DNA from: Sulfurivermis sp040755915 | GTDB taxonomy: Bacteria; Pseudomonadota; Gammaproteobacteria; Thiohalomonadales; Thiohalomonadaceae | Reading direction: 5' to 3' | DNA: 64,000 nucleotides | Assembly: GCA_040755915.1 (NCBI GenBank) | Contig: JBFLWM010000020.1 | Coordinates: forward strand, 1 to 64,000 | Shown: in pieces, positions 31,356-39,598 of the stretch | Layout of the letters: every line of letters begins with the position of its first letter | Position numbering within the stretch: the stretch's first letter is position 1 | Notes under the pieces: model-generated | Told to the model about the DNA's origin: nothing | What the model saw: the letters and a program-made list of their open reading frames with translations, nothing else | Database searches by the model: none | Program-made: the position numbers and the translations under genes

Positions 31356-32237
31356 ATGCGTTTTCTTTCGCGCCGCCGCCGCGCCGCACCCACCCGCCCG
31401 TCACGCCGCCTGTGGCGCTGGCTGACCCTGGCGCTGCTGCTGCCCATCGTCATCGATGCCGCCTGGCTGGCCTGGCTGTGGCCGGACTGGGACCGTCTGG
31501 CCAGCGGGCCCATCCCCAAGTCCGCCTTCATCACCGCCTATGAGCAGCGCCGCCAGGCCGATCGGCGCCTGCCGCCGCTGCGCTGGCAGCCGGTGCCGTT
31601 CACGCGCATCGCGCCGACCATGCGTCGCGCCGTCATCGTCGCCGAGGACAGCCGTTTCTACCTCCATGAGGGCGTGGATTTCGAGGCGCTGATGGAGGCG
31701 ATGGAACACAACTGGGAACAGGGCCGCATTACCCACGGCGCCAGCACCATCAGCCAGCAGACGGTGAAGAATCTGTTTCTCAGTCCGTCACGCGATCCGC
31801 TGCGCAAATGGCACGAGCTGGTGCTCACCTGGGCGATGGAAAGAAATCTGAAGAAGCGTCGTATCCTGGAGCTGTATCTGAACGTGGCCGAGTTTGGCCC
31901 GGGGATCTACGGTGTGGAGGCGGCGGCACGGCGCTACTGGGGCATCAGTGCGGCCGGCTTGTCGCTGGAGCAGGCGGTGGAACTGGCGGCCACCCTGCCG
32001 AGTCCCGCACAGAACAACCCGGCAACCCGCAGCCGCGCCTTCCAGCAGCGCAAGGCGAAGATCATGCGTCACCTTGTGCCGCGGACCACGCTGTCAGCTG
32101 TAGAGGTACAGCAACCCGGCCCCCAGCAGCAGGCGGTAGATCACGAAGGGCAGCATGCCGATGCGCTCCAGCAACCGGAGAAAGACGTGGATGCACAGAT
32201 AGGCGGCGAGACCGGACAGCACGCTGCCGAGCAATAG
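31356..32237 (+). CDS. mtgA: monofunctional peptidoglycan glycosyltransferase MtgA, with extended C-terminus
   Basis: An inner-membrane enzyme that polymerises lipid II. A basic N-terminus and one membrane helix (LALLLPIVIDAAWLAWLW) lead to the GT51 motifs EDSRFYLHEGVD, GASTISQQTVKNLFL and ELYLNVAEFGPGIYG. The family should end near residue 245, around base 32095. Here the frame stays open for about 48 more codons, giving a Gln-rich, non-conserved tail antisense to the end of uppP. The stop seems to have been lost or lies inside the neighbour. Confidence 0.92.
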   Translation: MRFLSRRRRAAPTRPSRRLWRWLTLALLLPIVIDAAWLAWLWPDWDRLASGPIPKSAFITAYEQRRQADRRLPPLRWQPVPFTRIAPTMRRAVIVAEDSRFYLHEGVDFEALMEAMEHNWEQGRITHGASTISQQTVKNLFLSPSRDPLRKWHELVLTWAMERNLKKRRILELYLNVAEFGPGIYGVEAAARRYWGISAAGLSLEQAVELAATLPSPAQNNPATRSRAFQQRKAKIMRHLVPRTTLSAVEVQQPGPQQQAVDHEGQHADALQQPEKDVDAQIGGETGQHAAEQ

Positions 32238-32891
32238 ACTGGTCCAGTCGACCAGCGCATCCCCGCGCACCAGGTCGATGGTGTTCAAACCACCGGCCAG
32301 CACGATCACCGGGATCGACAACAGAAAGGAAAAGCGCGCCGCCGCCGAACGCGACAGCCCCAGCATCAGGCCGGCGGTCATGGTGATGCCGGAGCGCGAG
32401 GTGCCGGGAATCAGTGCCAGCGCCTGCGCCACGCCAATCACCAGCACATCCTTCCAGCCGATGGCATGCTCGCTGCGCGCACCACGGCCGCGAACATCGG
32501 CCCACCACAGCAGCGGCGCAAACACCACCGTGGCCCAGGCGATCACCAGCGGCGAACGCAGCTCGGTTTCGATCAGCCCCTTGAACAACAGACCGGCCAG
32601 GCCCACTGGGATGGTGCCGAACAGCACCGCCCAGGCCAGCCGGCTCTCGCCCACCATTTGCCGCGTCGCCACCGAGCGTCCCCAGTCGCGCGTCATCAGC
32701 AGCAGGTCACGGCGGAAATACCAAACCACCGCCGCCAGCGTGCCGACGTGCACTGCCACGTCAAAGGCCAGTCCCTGATCGCTCCAGCCCTCCATCTGCG
32801 GCAGCAGGATCAGGTGTGCCGAACTGGAGATGGGCAGGAATTCGGTGAGTCCCTGCAGGATGGCGAGGGCGATGATCTGGATCAGTTCCAT
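32094..32891 (-). CDS. uppP: undecaprenyl-diphosphatase UppP (BacA)
   Basis: A 265-aa polytopic membrane enzyme that recycles undecaprenyl pyrophosphate to the monophosphate carrier for cell wall synthesis. The active-site segments are LQGLTEFLPISSSAHL near the start and IPGTSRSGITMT in the middle. ATG 32891 is chosen because the conserved N-terminus starts there. It converges on mtgA with an overlap of 144 bases, and both proteins act in peptidoglycan synthesis. Confidence 0.95.
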   Translation of the reverse strand: MELIQIIALAILQGLTEFLPISSSAHLILLPQMEGWSDQGLAFDVAVHVGTLAAVVWYFRRDLLLMTRDWGRSVATRQMVGESRLAWAVLFGTIPVGLAGLLFKGLIETELRSPLVIAWATVVFAPLLWWADVRGRGARSEHAIGWKDVLVIGVAQALALIPGTSRSGITMTAGLMLGLSRSAAARFSFLLSIPVIVLAGGLNTIDLVRGDALVDWTSLLLGSVLSGLAAYLCIHVFLRLLERIGMLPFVIYRLLLGAGLLYLYS

Positions 32892-32913
32892 GGCTTGCTT
32901 CCGTGTGCCTGTT

Positions 32914-33609
32914 TCAGCGTTTTTCCGCCACGATGCGCGCGTAGCGCCCTTCCTTGGCAATCTCGCTGTGGATTACCGCGAAGCCGGTATGGTTCAACAA
33001 ATAGATCAAATCCTCGCGCGAGAAGCGGTTGTGCTCGACGAAGTGGATGAAAAAATCTTCCAGCTCGGCAGTGGTGATATCGGCACCGAACAGCTTCGCC
33101 TCGTCGGTCTGGTTGCGCACATACACCTCCAGCGGCGCGCGCACCCAGTCAGCGATGTAGAAGCGCCCGCCGCGGCGCATCACGCGGCTGATCTCCTGCA
33201 GGGTGCGCAACGGCTGATCCATTTCATGCAGCACCACCGAGCACATCACGGCATCCACGGAACCATCCTCCAGCGGCAATTTCGGATCGTGCAGGTCTTC
33301 GGCAATGATCTCGCAACCGGCCGGCAGCTCTCCCACCGCCTCCAGCATGTAGGGCGCCACCTCCACGCCGATGGCGCGGATGCCGGGATAGCGCCGGGCC
33401 AGCGCCTGGACGAACAGGCCGGGGCCGGCGCCCAGATCGATGACCACCGGGCGTTCCGAATAGGCCGGCTCCACCCACTGCCGCCAGGCATTCCAGAAGA
33501 TATCGTCGAAGCGGCTGTCGAAGGATTCCTTCATCAGCTGCACGAAACGCGCACCATCGCGGTGGTGCTTGGCGAGCATTTCCTCGGTCTGGCGACGACG
33601 ATCGGACAT
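32914..33609 (-). CDS. class I SAM-dependent methyltransferase
   Basis: A 231-aa methyltransferase. The SAM motif I is VIDLGAGPGLFVQAL, followed by the acidic IGVEVAPYM and a later motif VDAVMCSVVLHEM. C-terminal residues do not identify a substrate. It is just upstream of uppP on the same strand, 22 bp apart, and may share its transcript. Confidence 0.85.
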   Translation of the reverse strand: MSDRRRQTEEMLAKHHRDGARFVQLMKESFDSRFDDIFWNAWRQWVEPAYSERPVVIDLGAGPGLFVQALARRYPGIRAIGVEVAPYMLEAVGELPAGCEIIAEDLHDPKLPLEDGSVDAVMCSVVLHEMDQPLRTLQEISRVMRRGGRFYIADWVRAPLEVYVRNQTDEAKLFGADITTAELEDFFIHFVEHNRFSREDLIYLLNHTGFAVIHSEIAKEGRYARIVAEKR

Positions 33610-33757
33610 GGCTTACTCCGGGCAAGGTCAATACGGCGAAAAGGCGGCGGCCATGATACCCCGGTTTGGGCCGTGAGGAACTGCGTGGACTGTCAATAAA
33701 GCGTCATACAGGGCTGTTACGGTGGCGCCGTACCCAAAGACGAAGAGAGACGAAACC

Positions 33758-33973
33758 ATGAACCATGAAATCGTGGCCTTTTACACCCAGCCCCTGCCGC
33801 ACGGCCAGGAGCACCGCAGCCGCCTTGCCCAGGAGATCGCCTTTCTGGAGGGCCGCCTGCACGACCTGAGCGCCACCGGCGACGGCGACAATGCCTACGA
33901 GCGCGCCCTCGGCCGCACCTACCAGGCCCTGCTCGGCCTGCGCCGCAAGGAGCTGGCCACACTCAACAGTTGA
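33758..33973 (+). CDS. small hypothetical protein, 71 aa
   Basis: A short, mainly helical, soluble protein (MNHEIVAFYTQPLPHGQEHR then a predicted helix pair ending LRRKELATL). It has no signal or membrane segment. An agagag sequence precedes the ATG. No family is recognised. It is followed immediately by a REP-like inverted repeat. Confidence 0.55.
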   Translation: MNHEIVAFYTQPLPHGQEHRSRLAQEIAFLEGRLHDLSATGDGDNAYERALGRTYQALLGLRRKELATLNS

Positions 33974-34047
33974 TGCAGGAGCGAATCGTATTCGCGACCC
34001 CTGTGCCACACCCCGGCGCTTATCGCGGACACCGCCCGCTCCTACAG
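33974..34047. repeat. REP-like element, copy 1
   Basis: Outer arms tgcaggagcg and cgctcctacag face each other, with an inner pair cgaat/attcg beside the left arm. This is the general form of intergenic repetitive palindromes with gtaggagc arms known in Pseudomonas and related genera. A second copy is at 36071. Confidence 0.65.
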
Positions 34048-34057
34048 GGAGCCGCCC

Positions 34058-35257
34058 CTACAGCCGGCCACGCTCATCACGCACGGCAAATCCCGCCCCG
34101 CCATCGGCCACACCGCATCCCACGGCCAGCACCTTGAACAGCTCGCCCATCTCGCCGGGCAGCATCAGCCGCTTCAACTGCGCGGCCACCTCCAGCTGCC
34201 CGCGCACATCGCCCGCCTCCTGTGCCAGCTCCAGCAGGCCGCTGCCGATGAGGTAGTTGGCCTGGTTGGCAAAACCCAGCACGTCGAGGCCGGCGTCGGT
34301 TGCCGCCGCGGCCATGGCAGTGAAATCGACGTGAGCGGTAATGTCCTGCAGGCCGGGCAGGATCAGGGGTTCGGGGTGACTGCGGTGACGATAATGGCAC
34401 ATCAGTGTGCCGCCGCTGCGCTGTGGATGGTAATACTCGTGGCGTGGAAAACCGTAGTCGAACAACAGTGCGACGCCGCGCCGCAATGCACCGGCCAGGC
34501 TGTGCAGCCAGTCCTCGGCGGCGAGATTCACCTCCGATTCATAACCTTCCGGCCAGGAATAGGCAGCGGCCAGTTCCGATACCCGCGCGGCAAGGCGCGG
34601 TGTGCACACCGGCAGTTCGCACCAGGCGAATGCCTCGCCGCTCCAGCGCACGCCCAGTTCATGCCCCTGGCCATCGCGCCAGCGGAAACGATGCACCGGC
34701 ATGGCATCGAGCACCTCGTTGCCCAGCACCACGCCGATAAAATTCTCCGGCAGGGCATCCAGCCACTGCACCCGTTCCAGCAGATGCGGTGCCCGCACCG
34801 CCAGTGTTTGGCGCTGCCGTTCGCGCAGGTCGGCACTCACTTCGAGGATGGCGTAGCGCGGCGGCAGCGCCTGCATCCGCTCCAGTTCCAGCAGGATGTC
34901 CGCCGCCATGACACCACTGCCGGCACCGAACTCCATCACTTCACCGCCATCCAGCGCGGACAACAGACCGGCACAATGCCGCGCCACGCAACGGGAAAAC
35001 AACGGCGACAGTTCGGGGGCGGTGACGAAATCACCGTCGGCACCGAACTTGCGCGCGCCGGCGCTGTAATAGCCGAGGCCCGGCGCATACAGCGCCAGCT
35101 CCATGTAGCGGGCAAAGCTGATGGCGCCGCCGGCGGCGGAGATTTCCTTGCCGATATGCTGGATCAGGGCGGCACTGTGCGCCGCCTCGTCGGCCGACGG
35201 CGGCGGCAGTTCACGCAGGCTGTGGGCAACCTTGCGGAGGTCAGGGGAATCAGACAA
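34058..35257 (-). CDS. SAM-dependent methyltransferase, MidA/NDUFAF7 family
   Basis: A roughly 399-aa protein of COG1565. Family marks are ISFARYMELALYAPGLGYYSAG, the SAM-binding VMEFGAGSGVMAADIL, and LLFDYGFPRHEYYHPQRSGG. Eukaryotic NDUFAF7 methylates an arginine of a complex I subunit; the bacterial target is unknown. The start is uncertain. TTG 35257, just ahead of the first family-like residues, is taken. Upstream in-frame codons overlap the divergent folM gene. Confidence 0.82.
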   Translation of the reverse strand: MSDSPDLRKVAHSLRELPPPSADEAAHSAALIQHIGKEISAAGGAISFARYMELALYAPGLGYYSAGARKFGADGDFVTAPELSPLFSRCVARHCAGLLSALDGGEVMEFGAGSGVMAADILLELERMQALPPRYAILEVSADLRERQRQTLAVRAPHLLERVQWLDALPENFIGVVLGNEVLDAMPVHRFRWRDGQGHELGVRWSGEAFAWCELPVCTPRLAARVSELAAAYSWPEGYESEVNLAAEDWLHSLAGALRRGVALLFDYGFPRHEYYHPQRSGGTLMCHYRHRSHPEPLILPGLQDITAHVDFTAMAAAATDAGLDVLGFANQANYLIGSGLLELAQEAGDVRGQLEVAAQLKRLMLPGEMGELFKVLAVGCGVADGGAGFAVRDERGRL

Positions 35258-35300
35258 CGTGGAGTTTCCGGCTGGAATGAGTTTCGGTAGAGTGTGCCAG

Positions 35301-36074
35301 ATGAGCCAGCGCAACAAAAGCACGCACGATTCCGACACCCTCGACGGCAAGGTGGTGTTGATCACCGGCGCCGCCCATCGCATCGGCGCCACCACTGCGC
35401 GCCTGCTGCACGCCGCCGGCGCCAACATCGTGCTGCACTACCGCAGCTCGCGCAAGGCGGCCCAGGCGCTGCAAAAGGAGCTGAACGCGCTGCGCGACAA
35501 TTCGGTGGTGCTGGTGCAGGCGGACCTGCTCGACACCGACAAGCTCACGGCCCTGGTGCGCGAGGCACATACGGCATGGGGCCGTCTCGACGTGCTGATC
35601 AACAATGCCTCCACCTTCTATCCCACCGAAGTCGGCAAGGTGGCGGAAAAGGAGTGGCACGATCTCATCGGCTCCAACCTCAAGGCGCCGTTCTTCCTCG
35701 CCCAGGCGGCAGCACCGCATCTCGTCAAGGCGCGCGGCTGCATCGTCAACATCGTCGACATCCACGCCGACCGCCCGCTCAAGGGCTATCCGGTGTACTC
35801 CATCGCCAAGGCCGGACTGGTGATGCTCACCCGCGCCCTGGCCGGCGAACTGGGACCGCATGTGCGCGTCAATGCCGTGGCGCCGGGGGCGATCCTGTGG
35901 CCGGAACACGACATGGACGAGGTGACCAAACAGCGCATCGTCTCGCGCACCTTCCTCAAGCGGCAGGGCGACCCCAGCGATATCGCCAGGGCGGTGCTGT
36001 TCCTGATCCGCGATGCCGGCTACATGAGCGGACAGGTGCTGACGGTGGACGGCGGCCGCTCGCTCAATTCGTAG
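35301..36074 (+). CDS. folM: pteridine reductase (SDR), FolM-like
   Basis: A 257-aa short-chain dehydrogenase. The cofactor motif is VVLITGAAHRIGATTA, in which the RIG sequence is typical of pteridine reductases. The catalytic motif is YSIAKAG. It likely reduces dihydrofolate or dihydromonapterin. Next come folK and folB on the opposite strand, so this is a folate cluster. The ATG at 35301 begins a normal-length protein. Confidence 0.85.
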   Translation: MSQRNKSTHDSDTLDGKVVLITGAAHRIGATTARLLHAAGANIVLHYRSSRKAAQALQKELNALRDNSVVLVQADLLDTDKLTALVREAHTAWGRLDVLINNASTFYPTEVGKVAEKEWHDLIGSNLKAPFFLAQAAAPHLVKARGCIVNIVDIHADRPLKGYPVYSIAKAGLVMLTRALAGELGPHVRVNAVAPGAILWPEHDMDEVTKQRIVSRTFLKRQGDPSDIARAVLFLIRDAGYMSGQVLTVDGGRSLNS

Positions 36075-36142
36075 GAGCCCACTCCGTGGGCGAAGTGGCG
36101 CCTGCCGCAGGCACCATTCGCCGAGAGGACTCGGCTCCTACG
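36071..36142. repeat. REP-like element, copy 2
   Basis: Arms gtaggagcc (36071-36079) and ggctcctac (36133-36141) form a perfect inverted pair, with an inner ctccgtgggcga/tcgccgagag region. The left arm overlaps the folM stop codon and the right arm touches the folK stop. It probably acts as a shared 3' end for the two converging mRNAs. Confidence 0.7.
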
Positions 36143-36631
36143 TCAGAGTTGGAATTCCACCGGCCACAACGGCTGGCTCTGCCTGTCGAAGGCCTCCCAC
36201 AAGGCACTATAACTGACGCCCGCCTGCGGGTGCTCAAGCTGCGGTGCGATCTCCGCCAGCGGCCACAGTACGAAGGCGTTTTTGGTGATCTCGTCGCGCG
36301 GGATCTCCAGCTTGCCCTCGTGCAGCACCAGATCGTCGTAGAGCAGCAGGTCGATGTCGAGGGTGCGCGAGGAAAAGCGCGGGCCATTGCGCTCGCGGCC
36401 GTGCGCCTCCTCGATGGCGCGCAGCTCCGCCGCCACCTGCTGCGGCGTCAGCTTGGTGTCGAATCCGGCCACCAGGTTGTAGAAACTGTCCCCGGCAAAA
36501 CCCACCGCCTCGCTTTCATACACCGAGGAGAGGAGCAGCGTGCCGAAACGGGCCTTGAGGTCGGCGACACCGGCGCGGATGTTCTGCTCGCGCTCGATGT
36601 TGCTGCCGATGCTGACGTAGACGCGCGCCAT
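36143..36631 (-). CDS. folK: HPPK, 6-hydroxymethyl-dihydropterin pyrophosphokinase
   Basis: A 162-aa folate enzyme that transfers pyrophosphate from ATP to 6-hydroxymethyl-dihydropterin. Marks are the start VYVSIGSNIERE, GRERNGPRFSSRTLDIDLLLYD and LEIPRDEI. Its start abuts the folB stop. Confidence 0.95.
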   Translation of the reverse strand: MARVYVSIGSNIEREQNIRAGVADLKARFGTLLLSSVYESEAVGFAGDSFYNLVAGFDTKLTPQQVAAELRAIEEAHGRERNGPRFSSRTLDIDLLLYDDLVLHEGKLEIPRDEITKNAFVLWPLAEIAPQLEHPQAGVSYSALWEAFDRQSQPLWPVEFQL

Positions 36632-36988
36632 TCAGGGTTTGCTGCCGCGCTCAATGATGATGCCGACGTCGCCGGCGTAGCGCACCGCCCCCTTCTTGTT
36701 GAGGCGCACGCGCACCCAGGAGACATTGAATTCGCTGAGGATGATCTCGGCGACACGCTCGGTGAGTGTTTCCACCAGCTGGAACTGGCTGTCACCGACG
36801 AACTGGATCAGGCGCTTGGCCACCGCCTTGTAGTTGAGGGTGTCGTCGATGCTGTCGCTGGCCGCCGCCTTGCGGATGTCGGTGGCCATCTCCAGGTCCA
36901 GGCTCACGGTCTGCCTGATGCGCCGCTCCCAGTCGTAGATGCCGATGACGGTGTCGATCTTGAGGTCATTGAGGTAGATGATGTCCAT
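36632..36988 (-). CDS. folB: dihydroneopterin aldolase
   Basis: A 118-aa enzyme that cleaves dihydroneopterin to 6-hydroxymethyl-dihydropterin, the substrate of FolK next to it. It starts MDIIYLNDLKIDTVIGIYDWE, matching the family. The internal LNYKAVAK and LVETLTERVAE are conserved. An upstream extension of the frame is not conserved, so ATG 36988 is used. Confidence 0.94.
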   Translation of the reverse strand: MDIIYLNDLKIDTVIGIYDWERRIRQTVSLDLEMATDIRKAAASDSIDDTLNYKAVAKRLIQFVGDSQFQLVETLTERVAEIILSEFNVSWVRVRLNKKGAVRYAGDVGIIIERGSKP

Positions 36989-37074
36989 GAGGCGAAAGGT
37001 ACAAGGTAGCAGGGAACAGATACAAGCCCGGACTTGTGGTAGATTCTGCAACCCTGAATCGGGAATCCCCTGGA

Positions 37075-37668
37075 ATGACACTGATAGATATCGCACTGAT
37101 CGCCGGCGCCTACCTGCTCGGCTCGCTGTCCACCGCCATCATCCTGTGCCGCCTGCTCGGCCTGCCCGACCCGCGTACCCAGGGCTCGGGCAATCCCGGC
37201 GCCACCAACGTGCTGCGCTTCGGCGGCAAGAAGCTGGCGGCGCTGACCCTGGTGGGCGATTTGGTGAAAGGCCTGATCCCGGTGCTGATCGCCCGCAGCC
37301 TCACCGCCGATCCGGTGGTGCTCGCCGCGGTGGCGATGGCCGCCTTCCTCGGTCATCTGTATCCGCTGTTCTTCGGCTTCAAGGGCGGCAAGGGCGTCGC
37401 CACCGCGGTGGGCGTGCTGTTCGGCCTGGCCTGGCCGGTGGCGCTGGCGGCGATCCTCACCTGGCTGGTGATGGCCGCGCTGTTTCGCATCTCCTCCCTC
37501 TCTGCGCTCACCGCCTCGGTGCTGGCGCCGGCCTATATGTTCTGGCTGGACGGGCGCGCGGCCTTCATCACCATGACCGCGGTGATGAGCCTGTTCCTGC
37601 TCTGGCGCCACCGCGCCAACATCCAGCGCCTGCTGGCCGGGGAAGAGAAGAAGATCGGCAAGAAATGA
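37075..37668 (+). CDS. plsY: glycerol-3-phosphate acyltransferase PlsY
   Basis: A 197-aa membrane enzyme that acylates glycerol 3-phosphate from acyl phosphate, the first step of phospholipid synthesis. Conserved segments are GSLSTAIILCR, GSGNPGATNVLR and FFGFKGGKGVATAVG. About five helices are predicted. The ATG at 37075 fits the family start. It converges on tsaD with 4 bp between stops. Confidence 0.95.
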   Translation: MTLIDIALIAGAYLLGSLSTAIILCRLLGLPDPRTQGSGNPGATNVLRFGGKKLAALTLVGDLVKGLIPVLIARSLTADPVVLAAVAMAAFLGHLYPLFFGFKGGKGVATAVGVLFGLAWPVALAAILTWLVMAALFRISSLSALTASVLAPAYMFWLDGRAAFITMTAVMSLFLLWRHRANIQRLLAGEEKKIGKK

Positions 37669-37672
37669 CCCG

Positions 37673-38695
37673 CTAGCGCGGCGCCGGCAGGGTTTCCATC
37701 GGCCAGCGCGGCTGGGCGCGGATCGCCAGCGGCTCGTGCTGGCCGGCGTGCAGCCGCACATACCCGGCATAGGCGATCATCGCGCCGTTGTCGGTGCAGA
37801 ATTCCGGCCGCGGGTAGTACACCCTGGCCCCCTCTTCGGCGGCGATCTCCGCCAGTTTGCTGCGCAACCGGCGGTTGGCGCTGACGCCGCCGGCCATCAC
37901 CAGCCGCTTCAGCCTGGTCTGCTTCAATACGCGTCGGCACTTGATGGCCAGGGTATCCACCACGGCATCCTCGAAGGCGCGGGCGATGTCGGCCGCCGCT
38001 TCCAGGCCGTGTTGCTGCAGGGTGGTGAGGGCGTAGGTCTTGAGGCCGGAGAAGCTGAAGTCGAGGCCGGGCCGGTCGGTCATCGGCCGCGGGAAGGCAA
38101 AGCGCTGCGGGTCGCCCTGCTGCGCCAGTTGCGCCAGGGCCGGCCCGCCGGGATACCCCAGCCCCAGCAGCTTGGCGGTCTTGTCGAAGGCCTCGCCGGC
38201 GGCATCGTCCAGCGATTCGCCCAGCAGGGTATAGCGGCCGATGCCGTCCACCCGCACCAGTTGGGTGTGACCGCCGGACACCAGCAGGGCGGCAAAGGGG
38301 TATTCGGGCGGCTCCGCCTCCAGCATCGGCGCCAGCAGGTGCCCTTCCATATGGTGTACGCCGACGGCAGGCACCCCCCAGGCGAAGGCCAGGCTGCGGC
38401 CGACGCTGGCGCCGACCAGCAGGGCGCCGATCAGCCCGGGGCCGGCGGTGTAGGCCACGCCGTCGATATCGGCCCGCGTCACCCCGGCCTGGTTCAGGCA
38501 CTGATCCAGCAGGGGCAGCACCCGGCGCACATGGTCGCGGGAGGCCAGCTCCGGCACCACACCGCCGTATTCGGCATGCAATTGCACCTGGCTGTGCAGG
38601 ACGTGCGCCAGCAGACCGCGTTCGCCGTGATACAGGGCGACGCCGGTTTCATCGCAGGAGGTTTCGATGCCGAGGACGAGCAGTGGGGCAGACAT
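37673..38695 (-). CDS. tsaD: TsaD, tRNA threonylcarbamoyladenosine synthase subunit
   Basis: A 340-aa ASKHA-fold protein that transfers the threonylcarbamoyl group to A37 of tRNAs reading ANN codons. It starts PLLVLGIETSCDETGVALY and has the metal motif HHMEGHLLAP and LLVSGGHTQLV. It needs TsaB, TsaC and TsaE, which are not in the window. It is divergent from rpsU, an order common in gammaproteobacteria. Confidence 0.96.
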   Translation of the reverse strand: MSAPLLVLGIETSCDETGVALYHGERGLLAHVLHSQVQLHAEYGGVVPELASRDHVRRVLPLLDQCLNQAGVTRADIDGVAYTAGPGLIGALLVGASVGRSLAFAWGVPAVGVHHMEGHLLAPMLEAEPPEYPFAALLVSGGHTQLVRVDGIGRYTLLGESLDDAAGEAFDKTAKLLGLGYPGGPALAQLAQQGDPQRFAFPRPMTDRPGLDFSFSGLKTYALTTLQQHGLEAAADIARAFEDAVVDTLAIKCRRVLKQTRLKRLVMAGGVSANRRLRSKLAEIAAEEGARVYYPRPEFCTDNGAMIAYAGYVRLHAGQHEPLAIRAQPRWPMETLPAPR

Positions 38696-38826
38696 AGGGG
38701 CGCATTGTCCGGACCCCGCCCCTTCGCCGCAAGGCCCCCTTTGCATTTTGGCCGGGGGATCATTAGAATTGCGCGTTCACTGTATCCCGGCCGCCCCGCG
38801 GCCTTTATTTCGAGGTAGGAAGTTTC

Positions 38827-39042
38827 ATGCCGTCTGTCCGCGTCAAAGAGAACGAGCCGTTCGATTTTGCCCTGCGTCGCTTCAAGCGCAGCTGTGAGAA
38901 GGCCGGTGTCCTGGCCGAGGTGCGCGAGCGCCAGCACTACGAGAAGCCGACCTCCATCCGCAAGCGCCAGAAGGCTGCCGCGGTGAAGCGCCAGCAGAAG
39001 AAGGTGCAGCGTCAGCAGTCCCGTCTGGTTCGCCTGTACTAA
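38827..39042 (+). CDS. rpsU: 30S ribosomal protein bS21
   Basis: A 71-aa very basic protein of the small ribosomal subunit. PSVRVKENEPFDFALRRFKR is the family start. It is the first gene of the rpsU-yqeY-dnaG-rpoD cluster, the classical macromolecular synthesis operon. A good ribosome site (aggaag) precedes the ATG. Confidence 0.97.
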   Translation: MPSVRVKENEPFDFALRRFKRSCEKAGVLAEVRERQHYEKPTSIRKRQKAAAVKRQQKKVQRQQSRLVRLY

Positions 39043-39078
39043 GACTCCGCCGTCCCTCCGCCTGAGGCCCTTCGCGGC

Positions 39079-39534
39079 ATGAGCCAGGAATCCCTCAAGC
39101 AGCGCATCGACTCCGATATGAAGGACGCGATGCGCGCCAAGGACAAGGAGCGCCTCGGCACCGTCCGTCTGATCCTCGCCGCCATCAAGCAGCGCGAGGT
39201 GGACGAGCGCATCACTCTGGACGATACCCAGGTGCTGGCCGTGCTGGAAAAGATGGTCAAGCAGCGCCGCGACTCCATCAGCCAGTTCGAGGCCGCCGGC
39301 CGCACCGACCTGGCCGGCAAGGAGAAGGCCGAGCTGGACCTGATCCAGACCTACATGCCGGCCCAGCTCTCCGAGGCCGAGATCGACGCCATCATCGAGC
39401 AGGCCATCGCCGCCGCCGGCGCGACCTCGGCCAAGGACATGGGCAAGGTGATGGGACCGCTCAAGGCCCAGTTGCAGGGCCGCGCCGACATGGGCGCCGT
39501 CAGCGCCCGCCTCAAGGCCCGGCTCTCCGCCTGA
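39079..39534 (+). CDS. GatB/YqeY domain protein
   Basis: A 151-aa helical protein homologous to the C-terminal tail of amidotransferase subunit GatB. Segments MKDAMRAKDKERLGTVRLI and DLIQTYMPAQLSEAEI are typical. Members may bind tRNA but the role is not settled. Its location between rpsU and dnaG is common in proteobacteria. Confidence 0.93.
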   Translation: MSQESLKQRIDSDMKDAMRAKDKERLGTVRLILAAIKQREVDERITLDDTQVLAVLEKMVKQRRDSISQFEAAGRTDLAGKEKAELDLIQTYMPAQLSEAEIDAIIEQAIAAAGATSAKDMGKVMGPLKAQLQGRADMGAVSARLKARLSA

Positions 39535-39598
39535 GATTTCCCGCATTTTCCCCTGGCGGAAGATGCTGCCCGATCCATAACCCCCTAGAATAAGGCCC

